Assembly: GCA_025024175.1 (NCBI GenBank)
Contig: QCXZ01000137.1
Location: 10,230,001-10,294,000 of the forward strand
Origin: Rhyzopertha dominica
Taxonomy: Eukaryota; Arthropoda; Insecta; Coleoptera; Bostrichidae
Length of the DNA: 64,000 bases
Reading direction: 5' to 3'
Both the position numbers and the translations under genes were made by a program. The stretch's first letter is position 1, and each line of letters opens with the position of its first letter. Below the pieces are notes generated by a model, which saw nothing but the letters and a program-made list of their open reading frames with translations, searched no databases and had not been told where the DNA came from. Below, one piece after another: positions 45,605 through 57,000 of the stretch.

Positions 45605-46339
45605 AAATGCACCGTGTTTTATTGCTTTTTGGGTGCAAAAAGGATGTACCTACATTTTTTTAATTTTACGACAGGTAGTATATTTCAATATATTAATAAC
45701 CTTTTTATAATAAAATGATAGACTATACCTATTTTTTACTAAATTCGATTTTTTTAACTTTTTCATAAAATAACAAAGCTATGTATTATTCGTATTTCCT
45801 GTAAAATTTAAAAAACCACAGATACCTCCTTCTTGCAGCAGAGTCGCAAATTATTAATGAATCATGAGGAAACATCAACTAAACGTCGCCAATACAGGGT
45901 GTCCCATGACTCGATAGGCAAACTAAATACACTAGATTTCTAGGGACAATTCTAGGTCAAGTGGACCAAAATTATCTATATAATTACTCTGAAAGTTCTG
46001 GCTATAATTAAATGAAATTACGTACATTTATCTATATGTTAACTACATGTTAAACAAAATGGTCTAAGAATAATTTCAAAATTTCATTTATAAACAAGTT
46101 AAATTGGACGAGGTGGGGGTAAAAATCATTATAAGTTTTTGTGTTTAACTGTTTTCAAATTTTTCTCAAAAAATTAAATACCTTATCATCATTTACACAA
46201 AAAACGTGCTCTTATTAGAGCTCGGTATAATGCACCATTTTCGATTTCGCTTTTTTTTTTGCTATGGTCAGATAATAAAAATAACAAAAGAAAATTTTAA
46301 CGCACGAGTTAATTATGGCAATTGCTCAAAATATCCTTC

Positions 46340-46654
46340 CTCAGCCTATAATGTTCACCACACCAACACCACTGGATATCCTCCGTACGTTTGTAGAAGG
46401 ACTGTTATCAGCATTTGTATTCAGGATAACTTCCTCTTCTGCAACTTTTTGCTCTACGGGATGTTCTACACTTGCTTTTGGAAGTTTACTATTTTAAACC
46501 AATATCGATAAACATTGTTGAATACCTTCCGGTGAGGCGTTCTGCGAGTGGGAAACCTTCTGTGATATCCACGTACAGTCTGTCTTGTATTGCCGTTACA
46601 GTATCCATAAATGAAATGAATATCAGTGTACTCTTTATTCGAAAACGTAGCCAT
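46340..46654 (-). pseudogene. IS630-type transposase N-terminal (HTH) domain relic
   Basis: From ATG at 46654 the minus strand reads MATFSNKEYTDIHFIYGYCN, then GNTRQTVRGYHRRFPTRR and PHRKVFNNVYRYW. This is the insect HTH domain (I recall it as DUF4817) that precedes the DDE domain in a group of IS630-like transposases. A frame shift near 46500 leads to PKASVEHPVEQKVAEEEVIL and STNVRRISSGVGVVN, the second helix-turn-helix half, ending at a stop around 46348. The usual catalytic domain would follow but the left TIR arm begins instead. The relics at 2.65-3.29 and 55.9-56.3 kb belong to the same broad group. Confidence 0.8.
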
Positions 46655-46770
46655 ACACTTATCGTTAGTCTAAAGAACCAAATAAAACAAATGTCAAAAA
46701 AAATAAAGAATGAAGTTAATAAACAGCTTGCTTACTTACTTATAGATCATCAGTGCAGTTTAGGTCTAGT

Positions 46771-46935
46771 GCAGACAGCACGGCATAGAACTGGTTTTGC
46801 GTATATACCAAAGCTGGGTATGATGTAAGTAGGAATTTAGATGGCAATGCCATCTGTCATGATTACACTGACATGATGGCAAAGCCACCTACCTGTCATT
46901 ATGGGATCTACTTCCTAAAGGAAGTGACCTGTAGC
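46771..46935. repeat. Dispersed repeat, copy B (nested in the long-TIR element)
   Basis: Same orientation and full-length match to 35926-36092. It sits between the transposase start codon and the right TIR arm, so it either inserted there or was carried as part of the element. Confidence 0.75.
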
Positions 46936-47477
46936 TTACTAAATTTATTTTTTGGGAAGTGATATATAATTATTAAGATTGATTATTGGACGTAATATGT
47001 GAGTAAGATATTTTGAAAACACATCAAACTAATGGCACACAGTGATGCAGATCGATTCTTTTATACTATACTATCTGATCAATCTTACTTGAAAATGGTG
47101 CATTCTACTGAAGCCTGACAAGAGCACATTTTTTGTGTAAATAATGATAAGGTATTTAATTCTTTGAACAAAATCTGAAAGGGTCAATCACAAAAATGTG
47201 TATTTCATCCTCACCCCCAGATTTTAATCTTATGAATAAGTAGAATTTTGAAATTATTTTTAGGCCATCTTATTTATCACATAAAGTTTAGAATATGTAC
47301 GTAATTTCATTTAGTTATACCCAAAAATTTCAGAGAAAGTAATAAAAACTGTGTTTGGGGTTGCATGCGAAAGGGACCGTAGCTCCCTTAGGAAGCAAAT
47401 TTTGATGCAGATAGTTTTGGTCCAATAGACCTAAAATATATAGTTTTAGTTTGGCCTTATAGTCATTGGACACCCTG

Positions 47478-47955
47478 TATGAAAATCTATCACGTCTGCA
47501 AAAACGCATTAGGAATCCGCTCACAATTTGTTTACAAATTTTTCAAGTACATTTCGATTCTTTGTTTGTAAGCATTACATTGTAAGAAGCCTTGCTATCC
47601 CAATTTGCGGCTTTTTTAGCCTTAATAATAACAATAGGTATAAGTAGACCTGCCATTTTTTTGTTAGAAGGTAACGAGAATCTGTGAAGTACAAGAGATT
47701 ACCTTTTACCTTATAATATTTTCTGTTTGTCGGCCTAGTCATCGTATTCCAATTTCTGCAATTTGGATATAATTTGTTACAAGATAGACTGAAGTCCTTC
47801 TGTAGCATTTCTCCCAGTGTTTGAAAAAGCAAATGTGGGTATCCAGCTTTCCTGCTTACCTTTTAAAAATCCAGTTCTAAACAATTTCATGAGCCAAACG
47901 GCTGAATCGATACCGCTTAAAAGGCAGGATTAAATGACATTTACAATCACTGAAT
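47478..47955. other. AT-rich non-coding sequence
   Basis: Nothing recognised. Confidence 0.45.
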
Positions 47956-47959
47956 TAAA

Positions 47960-48160
47960 AAATTGTTTTTACGTAACTCAGACATTAGAATAATTGTGTA
48001 TGTCTTAAGCCCTTTTCACTCACAGCTTTTATCTCCGTCTACAGATTTTTCGATCTTCCATTCCATTCTTCCTCCCTACCATCATGGTTTTCATTTTGCT
48101 ATTGTTAGACCTTGGAATATCCTTCCCAAAGGCAGTAGCTTTAAATCTTTTAACTAACTT
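47960..48160 (+). pseudogene. LINE ORF2 extreme C-terminus, probable
   Basis: The 64-codon plus frame ends FHFAIVRPWNILPKGSSFKS and then FN-stop. The 'FxxRIVRxWNxLPxxxxxxxSxxxFK' pattern closes ORF2 in many Jockey/CR1-type LINEs. The preceding residues are poorly conserved and no RT precedes it within a kilobase, so it is a short 3' fragment. Confidence 0.5.
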
Positions 48161-49185
48161 GAAAACAGTGGATTGTACATCAGGATTTTTTCCGGATGGA
48201 CGTTACTAAATAAATAAAGCACAAACATCTTGGGGTGAAAGTTGTCTCCATGCCCCATCCAACTACGATTAGGATTTCAATTAGTTCTGCTTTATTGAAT
48301 TTCGCCATGTTTGTAAATGAAAATTAATCCGCTGTTATTCTACTGATCTTTTAGCTTATTGCAAGATACTCCGAATCAGCATGAAAAATATAACTAACTA
48401 TGTTTTTTCATTTACTTGAGAACATGAAGTGTTATTAAACCATACAAAGTAACACCAGGTTATTTCAGTAATAAAAAAACAGAAATTTGCAAAAACCATT
48501 TGGTTGTTACTGAAATAAAGACAAAAAATACCCTGCCATTCATACTCTAAAAATGAAAAGTGCAAATTAAAAATGGAGACATTTTGTTATAATATATGTA
48601 TTTTCAGAATTAAATAGGTTATTCCAAACTTGACATTTATAATCCAGTGTCAGTTGTCCATTTCTTCTAGAGACCTTTCCGTATGTCTGTGTACCCACTA
48701 TAATTGTAGAATATATTTGCAATAATTGCTTTGCTTTAATATACCCATTTATCGTCACTTCTTGCACATCAGCAGAGTTACAAGCTGCTTTATTTGTTCA
48801 GACTTTTCTTTCCTCCTATCATATTACTGGTTTTAATATTTTTTATTCTGCAGCAACCCATCTATTTAGATATTTGAAGGGATTTATATTGTATTATGGA
48901 TTCAAGAGATGAAAAAGGTACATCCATATAAATAAATGAGTTGACGATCGATGTTTTTTGTTTCCTAGTGGGGGAATTAAGGACCGCAAAATTCCCGGTC
49001 ATCTCATTTATTTTTGTTGTTAACAAATATACCCATTTTTTATGAAGTCGTAGTTTTGAGAAATTGTTGCATTTACTTACAAATTTTGCAAGTCTTACCT
49101 CTCCAGCATTACACCTAAACTGGATAAATACCGACCAATCTTAATTGGCAAAACAGAGTCCTTGAAGTTAAATTACAGAACCCTT
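48161..49185. other. AT-rich stretch with a spaced dyad
   Basis: TTATTTCAGTAA (48460-48471) and TTACTGAAATAA (48507-48518) form perfect 12-bp arms around 35 bases, perhaps a small MITE core. A minus-strand donor-like GAGAG|GTAAGAC lies at about 49096-49107. Nothing else. Confidence 0.4.
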
Positions 49186-49189
49186 CGAA

Positions 49190-49640
49190 GGATCGTTAAA
49201 CCGTCACGTCCGAAGTGGTTCCATCTAATATTAGCAGAAACGTCAATAATGGAAGGAATTATCGACATGGCATGTGTTGCCGACGAGGTATGCCCCGCAA
49301 AGCACACGCACACCACACCGGCACACGCACACTCCGTATAGCATGCGGGACGGTTACTTTTCGAAGTTTGAGTCTGAGCGCAATTGTCACACGCAAGCGA
49401 TTGCAGCCCCCCAGGCTGGCAGGAAGCGGTACCCTTCTAATTGACGGTCTCTCCAGCATTTGGGCCATTGCAGCCGCCACGGGCGACGTAATTATTATCT
49501 AGTCCGAACTGAAATGCGATATCTAATGATTGGTCTGGCGTCGTGACCATTTCACGCGAGTCGCTTCTTTGAAACGTGTTATTGGCGAGGGTGTCGAAGG
49601 AGATGAGTTTTGGAGGGAAAGAACCTGCCATGAAGAGCAA
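49190..49640. promoter_or_regulatory. GC-elevated island 15
   Basis: CpG-rich complex block with CACACGCACAC tracts and GC well above the flanks. Long open frames on both strands (49215-49502 plus, 49259-49480 minus, 49437-49640 minus) overlap, reflecting low stop density, and lack domains. Confidence 0.38.
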
Positions 49641-52005
49641 GATTCACGTACAAATGGTCGCAGCTTTGTTAGATCTTTGGTTACTGGTCATTTAGCAGGA
49701 AACTGGAACTTTTCCATTTTCTTTTATCCTGGTGGAGCATACTTTTAAGCCTTCCTTAATTCCGTTAACGTAGGAAAAAAAGTATGGTTAACTCATCAAC
49801 ATGACACGAAAGAATATGGTTGCATTACACCAGTAGTTCAAGCACTAAAGGCTTTAAAACTTTTGAAGGCTTTTTGTTGAAATTTATTCCACTGTTCATT
49901 CATAAATAATAAAATAATAGAACACACTGCATTGTCATAAAACTAGAAGCAACGGTAAAGTCACTTTAGAAGTCTGTCACATATTTTGTAAGCAATTTTG
50001 CAGAGGCATGTCATTTTAACACTTTCGGTTTATTACTAATTCAAGGACATTTCCCACGTCCTGCATCGTCTTAAAAAAAGTGATCCTGGGAAGCATGTAC
50101 CTACCTACAATTTCTTGAAGTAACTAAGTAACCTGAGACGATACTTTCCTGGCTAATTGTGCACAGACTGCAAAAATAAGAGAAACCTTCACTTTGTGAA
50201 TTCTCCTCCATTGGTCTTCTTTGCTTTCTTATTATTTTTTAGGTGAACTATTTTAGTATGCTTCATTAAAGGCTAGTCTATCAGTGTTTCTTCCATTCCC
50301 TGAAAATAGCTCACAGCTTCTTTTTCTTGTCTCTATGTTTAGTCAACCATGAAACTTCACGTGGCGGTTATTTCGAAAACTTTTCCGAATGTAGGTGTTT
50401 TAAACTGATGTAAGGGAGTGTTTCATTTCACCTTTAAATAATTGAATTAATTATCTATTCTTTATTCTGAATGAAATTTCTCTTCTTAGGTGATTAACAT
50501 TGATAGCCCCATCTAGCCCTACTAACACTATGATAGTTATTAAGAAATAAAACAAAATGGGCAAAATGGAGAAATATCATATAATCCTCGGGAATTACCT
50601 TATTTTGTTTATAGGGGGTGGTAAAATAAGTTTAATTTTCCTTGAACAGCTAGCAAAACCATGACGATGAATACATAACAATACGGACTTCAATAATAAA
50701 GCTTTTGTCAAAATACAATCTTTTGTTTTTGCAATTTTACAAGTTATAGAACGGTTGCGAAATTTGTTTACTTATTTATGTAAAATTCACAAAATTATAC
50801 TCTTGTAAAAGTGTGTTTACAAAGTCCAAGATGGTAATCATAACAGTCCTCGATAATGTATGCTCTCAACAAATACTATACTGTTTCACTTATACTTGTG
50901 CAACTGCAATAGTGAAAATTGACTTTCGTTGTAAGTCTTACGAACAATGGGGAGTGAGACAGATAATAATTAGTCGACAATAAAGTGAAAATTAAGGATT
51001 AAGCGTTTCGCCTTCCTCTTCAATACAGATGTGGCTAAAGCGGTTTAGGGTATAAGGAATAGCAGGTAGAAATACAAATGCAAATACTGTACTTTTTTGC
51101 CGACGAAAGTCGGAATTAACTATTTCGGTTGGACGAGTATACAAAAATTTCAATCATACAATTTTAATATTTAATGCGACATACCACAACATCGCATTCA
51201 ACTTTCGTTACTGTTATTTAGTTTCTTCCTACAATAAACGTGCATGGATATAAATGGACTAGAGTTAATGTCCTTTACATTATGATAATAATTTTGACAA
51301 TAGTATTGCATTACTATAATAGTTGAAACCTTTATTCCAGCAGAGATATAATCATGAAATTCAAATATTTACCAGGTGGGTTGCCCTATAATTTTGTCAT
51401 TATACTGTAGTTACTACGAGACACACTGATGTCAAGAAAAGTTAAAGAGAGATATTAACTGTGAATTTAAGTACTATTCCGAATAAGTAACCAACAAATC
51501 TAAAGTAAAGTGATACATTAACAGGTGATTTATTCCTTTTTTTGGAATTCGTACATAGCAATATCTAGAAATAAATGCTTAGAAACATATATTCATATTA
51601 ATATTAGCAATATATTTAGAAAATTAGCAAGTAGGATTGTTGCACGTAGAAACCACTGGTCTTAATGGAGACTACCTTAGCAGAACACGACTAATCTGTA
51701 TATAATTCACAACGTTGAATCCAGTTACTGATTCACTAGGTAATTACAGCTGTTCTGTATTTATTTTTTAGTCTGTCTTGCAGGCTAAAATATTCTTATA
51801 TATCAGTTCTTGCTGCATTCAGGTATCACACTTTCTTATATAAAAATCATTTTACATTGTCTTTTTTCATTCAGAACTAACTGCAAGCATCACGCAATAA
51901 ACGTGAAAATTAATTCAGAGCTGTATTCATCAGCTTATAAAAAGGCTGTAATAGCGGATAGGCATGTCTTTTTAATGAGGGAAACAGATATGATGCATAA
52001 TTTCT
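49641..52005. other. AT-rich stretch, no gene recognised
   Basis: More than 2 kb without a recognisable frame, repeat or RNA on either strand. Confidence 0.5.
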
Positions 52006-52009
52006 GATA

Positions 52010-52740
52010 AATATGATGCGGTAATTTCACGCTAGGTGTAATACGTCTGACGGAAAAAAGGGATACAGATGCGGTGCGAAATAATTCCTTTATAAAACGT
52101 TAGCGTGCATTTACGGAGGTGTAATATAGGCAATTTTATATTAACAATCTTGCCAGATTTTTTATATTTAGATACATATTTTGCTGCCGCATTTAAAAGA
52201 AATTACTGGAACACCCGTCTGCGGTACCGTCAATATCTCATATCCCATGTCAGGAAATGTGTTTTGTGTATGACAGGTGGTGTTATTTGCATAACACGTC
52301 NGGCGGCATATCCAAGGTGCGTTCCCCAACTTAAATGACATAACGACCCAAAAAATTTTCGAAAGTGTCTCTGATCTGCTAATTACAGCTGGTAATGGAG
52401 AAATCTCGCCGAAATATCAACCACCAGCAGCTGCTCTGATTCTCATTTAAGCGGTAATTATATCATTCCGATTGTAAGTTGGTCTGAAAATATTAGAGCT
52501 CGCAATTCCTCGATGTGGGCATTAAAACTGGCCGTCCGTTTAGATAAAGAACACATTCATAATGCGCGAGACATTTAATTCGATTAAAGCTGCGTTTCGC
52601 TAGAAACTGCTGCACGTGATTTATTCTCAGACCAATCCCAGAAGAGAAATTATATGAAGTGGGTAAGAAATTTTTAATTATCAGATTAATTGGTGAGATT
52701 TATGCAAGGGGTGCAGCGCTTTTTGCGTGATGGCTGGAAT
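52010..52740. promoter_or_regulatory. GC-elevated island 16 with POU/octamer dyad
   Basis: Complex block containing the palindrome GTGTTATTTGCATAACAC (52280-52297), centred on an ATTTGCAT octamer (52285-52292). Several homeodomain-type words (TAATTA, TTTAATTCGATTAAA) and a CACGTG (about 52614-52619) also occur. No domain in the 77-codon frame at 52105-52338. A good enhancer candidate. Confidence 0.42.
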
Positions 52741-52915
52741 ATAGCTATTATAACTTACAGCACATGTATAATGCATAGTGCATTTATATAGTAAGTTGCT
52801 CGAAACAGAAGCAAATTCCATTCTTGCAATTTGCCCCCGAACGTATGAATACACTTACTTGGGAGCATTATGACAACGAATTTCTTTGCTTTACTCACTC
52901 AACAAACTATACATT
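52741..52915. other. AT-rich non-coding sequence
   Basis: Nothing recognised. Confidence 0.4.
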
Positions 52916-52919
52916 CTAC

Positions 52920-53625
52920 TTCAAACGTGGAGAACATAATATTCGTAGATTATAGAACGTAAGCCATAGGCAGTTGACAACTTGACAAATATTACAAGAA
53001 AATACCTTCATCACAAACAAAATTATAGTTGTTGGACGTAAAGTGTCACCAATACACTCACTACTTAAAATGACGTTAGTGCGAGCCCCGGGTACAACAA
53101 ACAATCATTTGACATTAAACAGGATATCATTATCATATATGATACACGGTAAGGGATCCAAGAAGGTGCTCCGAAATATCCCACATGTGACATTTAATGA
53201 AGAAGAATTGAATTTGCTCCCTTAATATTAGGAACTAGTAGGATAATCTAAAATGAGAAACTTAAACAATAATAGAGTATGATCAAGGGGGTCGAACGCA
53301 TTCCAGAAATCTATATGAATGGCAACCCCTTGTCTGTCCCTATCGAGGTTTTCCGAGATAAATTTTGTAGCTCACACAAATTAGCAGCAGTTGATCTACC
53401 AGGGATGAAACTATACTGAGTCTTACAGCTACTATCGCACATGGTATTACAAATGCCTATGAAATGCAATTTCAAATACCTTGTCAAAATTAGACATGAT
53501 TGCCATAGGACAATAATTCTTTAAACGCTGCGCAAAGTCTTGTTGTCATCGCAGTATTTGGAATAGTGCAATCACAAATTGTACAGAATGGCCAAAGGAA
53601 CCACAAATTCGGTAAAGTACGTAAC
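52920..53625 (-). pseudogene. LINE reverse transcriptase relic
   Basis: Minus-strand blocks in order: VVPLAILYNL (about 53605-53580); MSNFDKVFEIAFHRHL (about 53505-53460, 'SxxxKxFExxxxxRL'); TQYSFIPGRSTAANLCELQN (about 53430-53370); IHIDFWNAFDPLDHTLLLFK (about 53320-53260), carrying the first RT aspartate of 'YIDFSKAFDxxDH'; a VTCGIFRS / 'SxGVPxGS' block near 53190-53150; and DNDILFN (about 53130). Frame changes separate most blocks. Below 53050 the frame continues open (62 codons, 53104-52916) but with only weak resemblance. Confidence 0.87.
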
Positions 53626-55925
53626 GTCAGGATGAAGGTATATAATACGATAATGATCGTACCTTTACGAAAACCTGTAGTCGTATATGAAAGTCTATAC
53701 CTAAAGGAATTTGACAGAAATAAATTATAATACTGAAACCATATAAATATTTAAAATTAAAATGCACGATTTTTCAGTATTTGTTACTAATAAGTAGGTA
53801 AACTAATAATAACAAGAAGAACTATAAAAACTATCGGCAAAATTCGGTGGTAATTACGTAACCAATAGGAAAAGTGCATAATGAAAGAAATTTGTAGGTG
53901 GTATTATGAGTTGGTAGTTTCTATGACTAGGCTCTGGATATACAAACAAAATTAGAGATCTTCTTGCAATTAACAGTTTTTGGTTAGGAAATATTGATAA
54001 AACTTCGTCGTGGTATCTAAATCTAAAAACTATTGAAACACTGAAAGGACAGTGTGTCTTCAAGAGCAAGGTAGACTGTGAGAACAGGTAATATTATGGA
54101 TATAAAGAATAAATTGCACTTTTCTCCAAAAAACACATAGGAAATATATAACAAAGATCTAATCTCTATAATAACGTGTTGTGACAGTACTTAGCAAATG
54201 TTTATAAGGATATAGCAGTTTAAGCATAACAGGTTATTAACTATCTTTGATTGCTTGCTAGAAAAGAGTATTTGATAAACTTTTTGTGTGATTAATTGAC
54301 TGCTTATTCCTGGAAGTTAAATTTGGAATTGAATTGGAAAAAGCTGTTCGATTGCGTGATAATAAGGCGTTAAAAATGGCTATATTAAATTATAATGACA
54401 GCTAGTTAATAATTCCACGACAGCTAAAATTATTTGAGAAAGAAACTGACAGACAAAGTTATAGACCTTCTGTATTTTGATTGTTGTGGTGGCCCATAAT
54501 TCTATTACTTACAGGGGCTTAGTTCCTCGAAACGTACCAGTTTTTGTCTTCAAATTATTTAACAAATTATGGTTTACGTTTTATTATACTTGCAAATCAA
54601 AGTTTCGTTTACAACTAGAAATGTTAAAATAACACTGTAATGTAACAGGAGTCATGTGTAACGTGCCTCTGGGAGCAAATTTCTTTTTGTAAACGACCCA
54701 TGAACAATCCATTTTAAAGTTATGGGGGTTTCAGTCTGAAAACATTTTAGTGCTTATAGTTTCTCCATCCTATAACTAGAAAAAAAAATCATTAGCGAAA
54801 AATGTATGCATGTGTATATTACCTATTTCATCAATAAATAATAAATAGCAGTAATTAATTTAATAAAAAAATTAAATATAATTGCCACAAAATTTGATAA
54901 TGAGTTAACATAACATATATACTTTACAGTATTAGTTACCTTAAACACGCATTGTAAAAAGTACTTTTAATACTAAATTAAAGATATGTAGGGAATGAAC
55001 CAGGAACTCCATATTTATGGATAATAAAATAGTTTTAACATTTTCAGGTATATAAGATAATCTACACTGATGTGTTGCAACTGCATTTATACTCACTAAA
55101 ATCTAATTTCCGTTCACAGCTTCGAAAACTACCAGTTAAATACAATAAAATAAATAAAAGATAAAATAAAATAAATTCACAATTTTAATCTCTTATGTCT
55201 TGGCTCTGCTAGATTTCGTCCTTGCGTCTTTGTTCCAGTTTCTATCCTTCCCATGCGGACGGTCGGTATCTCAGTACGATCACTTGCGATCTGATAAGGC
55301 CAAGCGGTGCAAGGAATTGTAATTAATTGTTGAATCCCATAAATTCTTTCCAGGCATCCTTAGAATTCCGGAATGTTTCAAATGGGCAAGAGCGGTATGC
55401 CTCGATGTGGGGGTATTAATTTTACTTCCTTTGGGTTAGGAAATCTGTCATCGTTCATATTTTTAGCTGGGTAAAACTAACTTTTCGGTAGCTGTATAAA
55501 TTCCGATGTGCGTGCCAGTGAAGTGTGTGTTTTGTTGTCTTTCATTGAGGGAGTTGGACCACCGCTTTGATGCCTTTGAATGGCATCTTTGAGTAGGCTG
55601 GGATGATGTACAATGCTGTCGTTTTTTTGGAACTTTTAGTTGTCGGTTTTAGCGTCAACATCTCGTAATTTATTTAGTAATATTTAATCACTGATGCTTG
55701 CACAACCAGATTTACGAGCGTGGTCAGATTACAGTTATACCGTGCATGAGTTTCAGTTAAAACGAGCCACCTTGTATATAATTCCGTAATTGTTAGGTTC
55801 TCGGAAATATCCTGAAACACGTATAGGTATAGGTACATATTCTTTGAATGTTTTCTTGGTGTTGTTGGCATCATTTGGTCCATTTCGTTGATTAATTTCT
55901 CGTCTTTTGCCATTGTTCTTCATTC
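53626..55925. other. AT-rich stretch, no gene recognised
   Basis: Over 2 kb of AT-rich sequence. 55143-55180 is an AAATA-type low-complexity run. 55190-55640 is slightly less AT-rich with broken minus-strand frames. No motif recognised. Confidence 0.45.
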
Positions 55926-55929
55926 TTCC

Positions 55930-56285
55930 CAGATTGCTGGACATAGATACATAAATAAATATTGGAATCATTGGAGAAATTCATGGAAACTGGTTTTGCT
56001 AATAATATGAAACGTAACTGCACTGGCATTGTTAATGATGAAGCTGTTGGTGTCACAGTCTTGAACATTTATTGGAAAATCATGTCACACCAGAGGTAAT
56101 GAAGTAATTGAACACGACCAGAGTCATAAAAAATAAGGTAGTTTTCCAGCAGGATGTGGTTACCGTGAGGCATTTCCTGAATAACCAATTTACAGGTCGC
56201 TGGATTGGTAGGAGAGGATCTATTGAATGTCCTTCCATATCTCCTGGCCTTAGTCCTTAGTTCAGGCAGAAGTTTGAATTAAATT
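55930..56285 (+). pseudogene. IS630/mariner-type transposase DDE relic
   Basis: The plus strand yields TGIVNDEAVG (about 56016), LEHLLENHVTPEVMK (about 56063-56105), and then one clean frame VVFQQDVVTVRHFLNNQFTG followed by RWIGRRGSIECPSISPGLSP and a stop (about 56137-56250). These are the 'GxxxDxVIGP', 'YLxxLxxxVxP', 'FQQDGAPxHxxxxVRxxLNxxFPxRWIGRxGPxxWPxRSPDLSPLDFFLW' blocks of insect IS630-type transposases. The catalytic Asp of QD is retained; the third acidic position is lost at the stop. No TIRs found. Confidence 0.82.
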
Positions 56286-56715
56286 GTATAATCATATTAT
56301 AAAACATATTTCATACCAAGTTTTAACAGTAATTGAAATATCTCCACAAACCGCTGTAGAGTAACCTTGTGCAGAATTATACTAGATATGTTTTCTTGAG
56401 CATGGAATTGTTTCTTCATTCAAATTTTCACCTACAAAGAAGTCATCACTTGTCTATAATTAAGCAAATTTTTTAAATTTCATTTGGCTCTTGAAACCAT
56501 CTGAATAAGTGTAGGTATCATTAAAACAGGTGCATTATTGCTTATGCAATTATCTCGGGTTGAAACCGACAGGGCACTGACTGTATATATTATGTCACAT
56601 GGAAAAAGCCCCTGTTTTCTGTAATAAATATGTTTGAACAGCTTAACAGCTCCTAAAAAGGGCAGATTATCTCGAGTTAAGGCTGAAGTGTTTTGATGTG
56701 CTGTCATTATGAGAA
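56286..56715. other. AT-rich non-coding sequence
   Basis: Nothing recognised; the 75-codon minus frame (56480-56707) has no domain. Confidence 0.4.
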
Positions 56716-56719
56716 GCTT

Positions 56720-57000
56720 TTACATCACCTCCGTGTGATCTTCACACCACATAACTTCTGTCAGCTTCAGTTATCTTAACACATGTCGGCTGTCGTTGCC
56801 CTCCAGACATAAGTCGGGGCCGCCACCACGGAGGCTCACAGCCAGCGTTTCTTTTTGAGGGAATAATTAACGGTTTTTATGACGCTCATTCCTCAGCTAC
56901 CGCCTGCGTTGAAAGGCCATACGCAGTATTAAATGAAGTGGTTCGGTGAAATGAAAGCACGAAATATGCCTGGTGTGGCAAACATTCCCAGTGCTTATTA
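56720..57000. promoter_or_regulatory. GC-elevated island 17
   Basis: Short complex block with GC above the flanks and no open frame of note. Candidate regulatory DNA. Confidence 0.33.

Larger units (their letters stand above)
44539..45845 (+). mobile_element. TIR-bounded DNA element carrying a DUF7869-like gene relic
   Basis: The ends are inverted repeats of about 35 bp. Left: GACCCTGCTGCAACAAGGAG and onward GTATCTG (44539-44577). Right: its complement with a few changes (about 45808-45845). A subterminal direct copy of the inner TIR (AAGGATGTACCTACATTTTT) lies at about 45641. Inside are a 20-bp-arm hairpin at 44701-44749 and the C-terminal half of a DUF7869-like gene. No clear target duplication was found. 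The pairing of TIRs with this gene suggests the family travels as, or in, a DNA transposon. Confidence 0.65.
45895..47477 (-). mobile_element. Long-TIR IS630/mariner-type element, DDE domain deleted
   Basis: Arms of about 350 bp (45895-46250 and about 47095-47477) are imperfect inverted copies. They begin CAGGGTGTCC and are flanked by TA on both sides (45893-45894 and 47478-47479), as for Tc1/mariner insertions. Long matching stretches include AAATGAAATTACGTACAT and AATTAAATACCTTATCAT. Between them lie a transposase N-terminus on the minus strand and a copy of the dispersed repeat. The DDE catalytic part is missing, so the element cannot encode its own activity. Confidence 0.85.

Noticed and set aside
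45211..45612. 133-codon minus-strand frame
   Set aside because: It is the antisense shadow of the DUF7869-like relic on the plus strand.
49215..49640. Overlapping open frames on both strands in island 15
   Set aside because: Simultaneous openness of both strands points to low stop density, not to genes; no domain seen.
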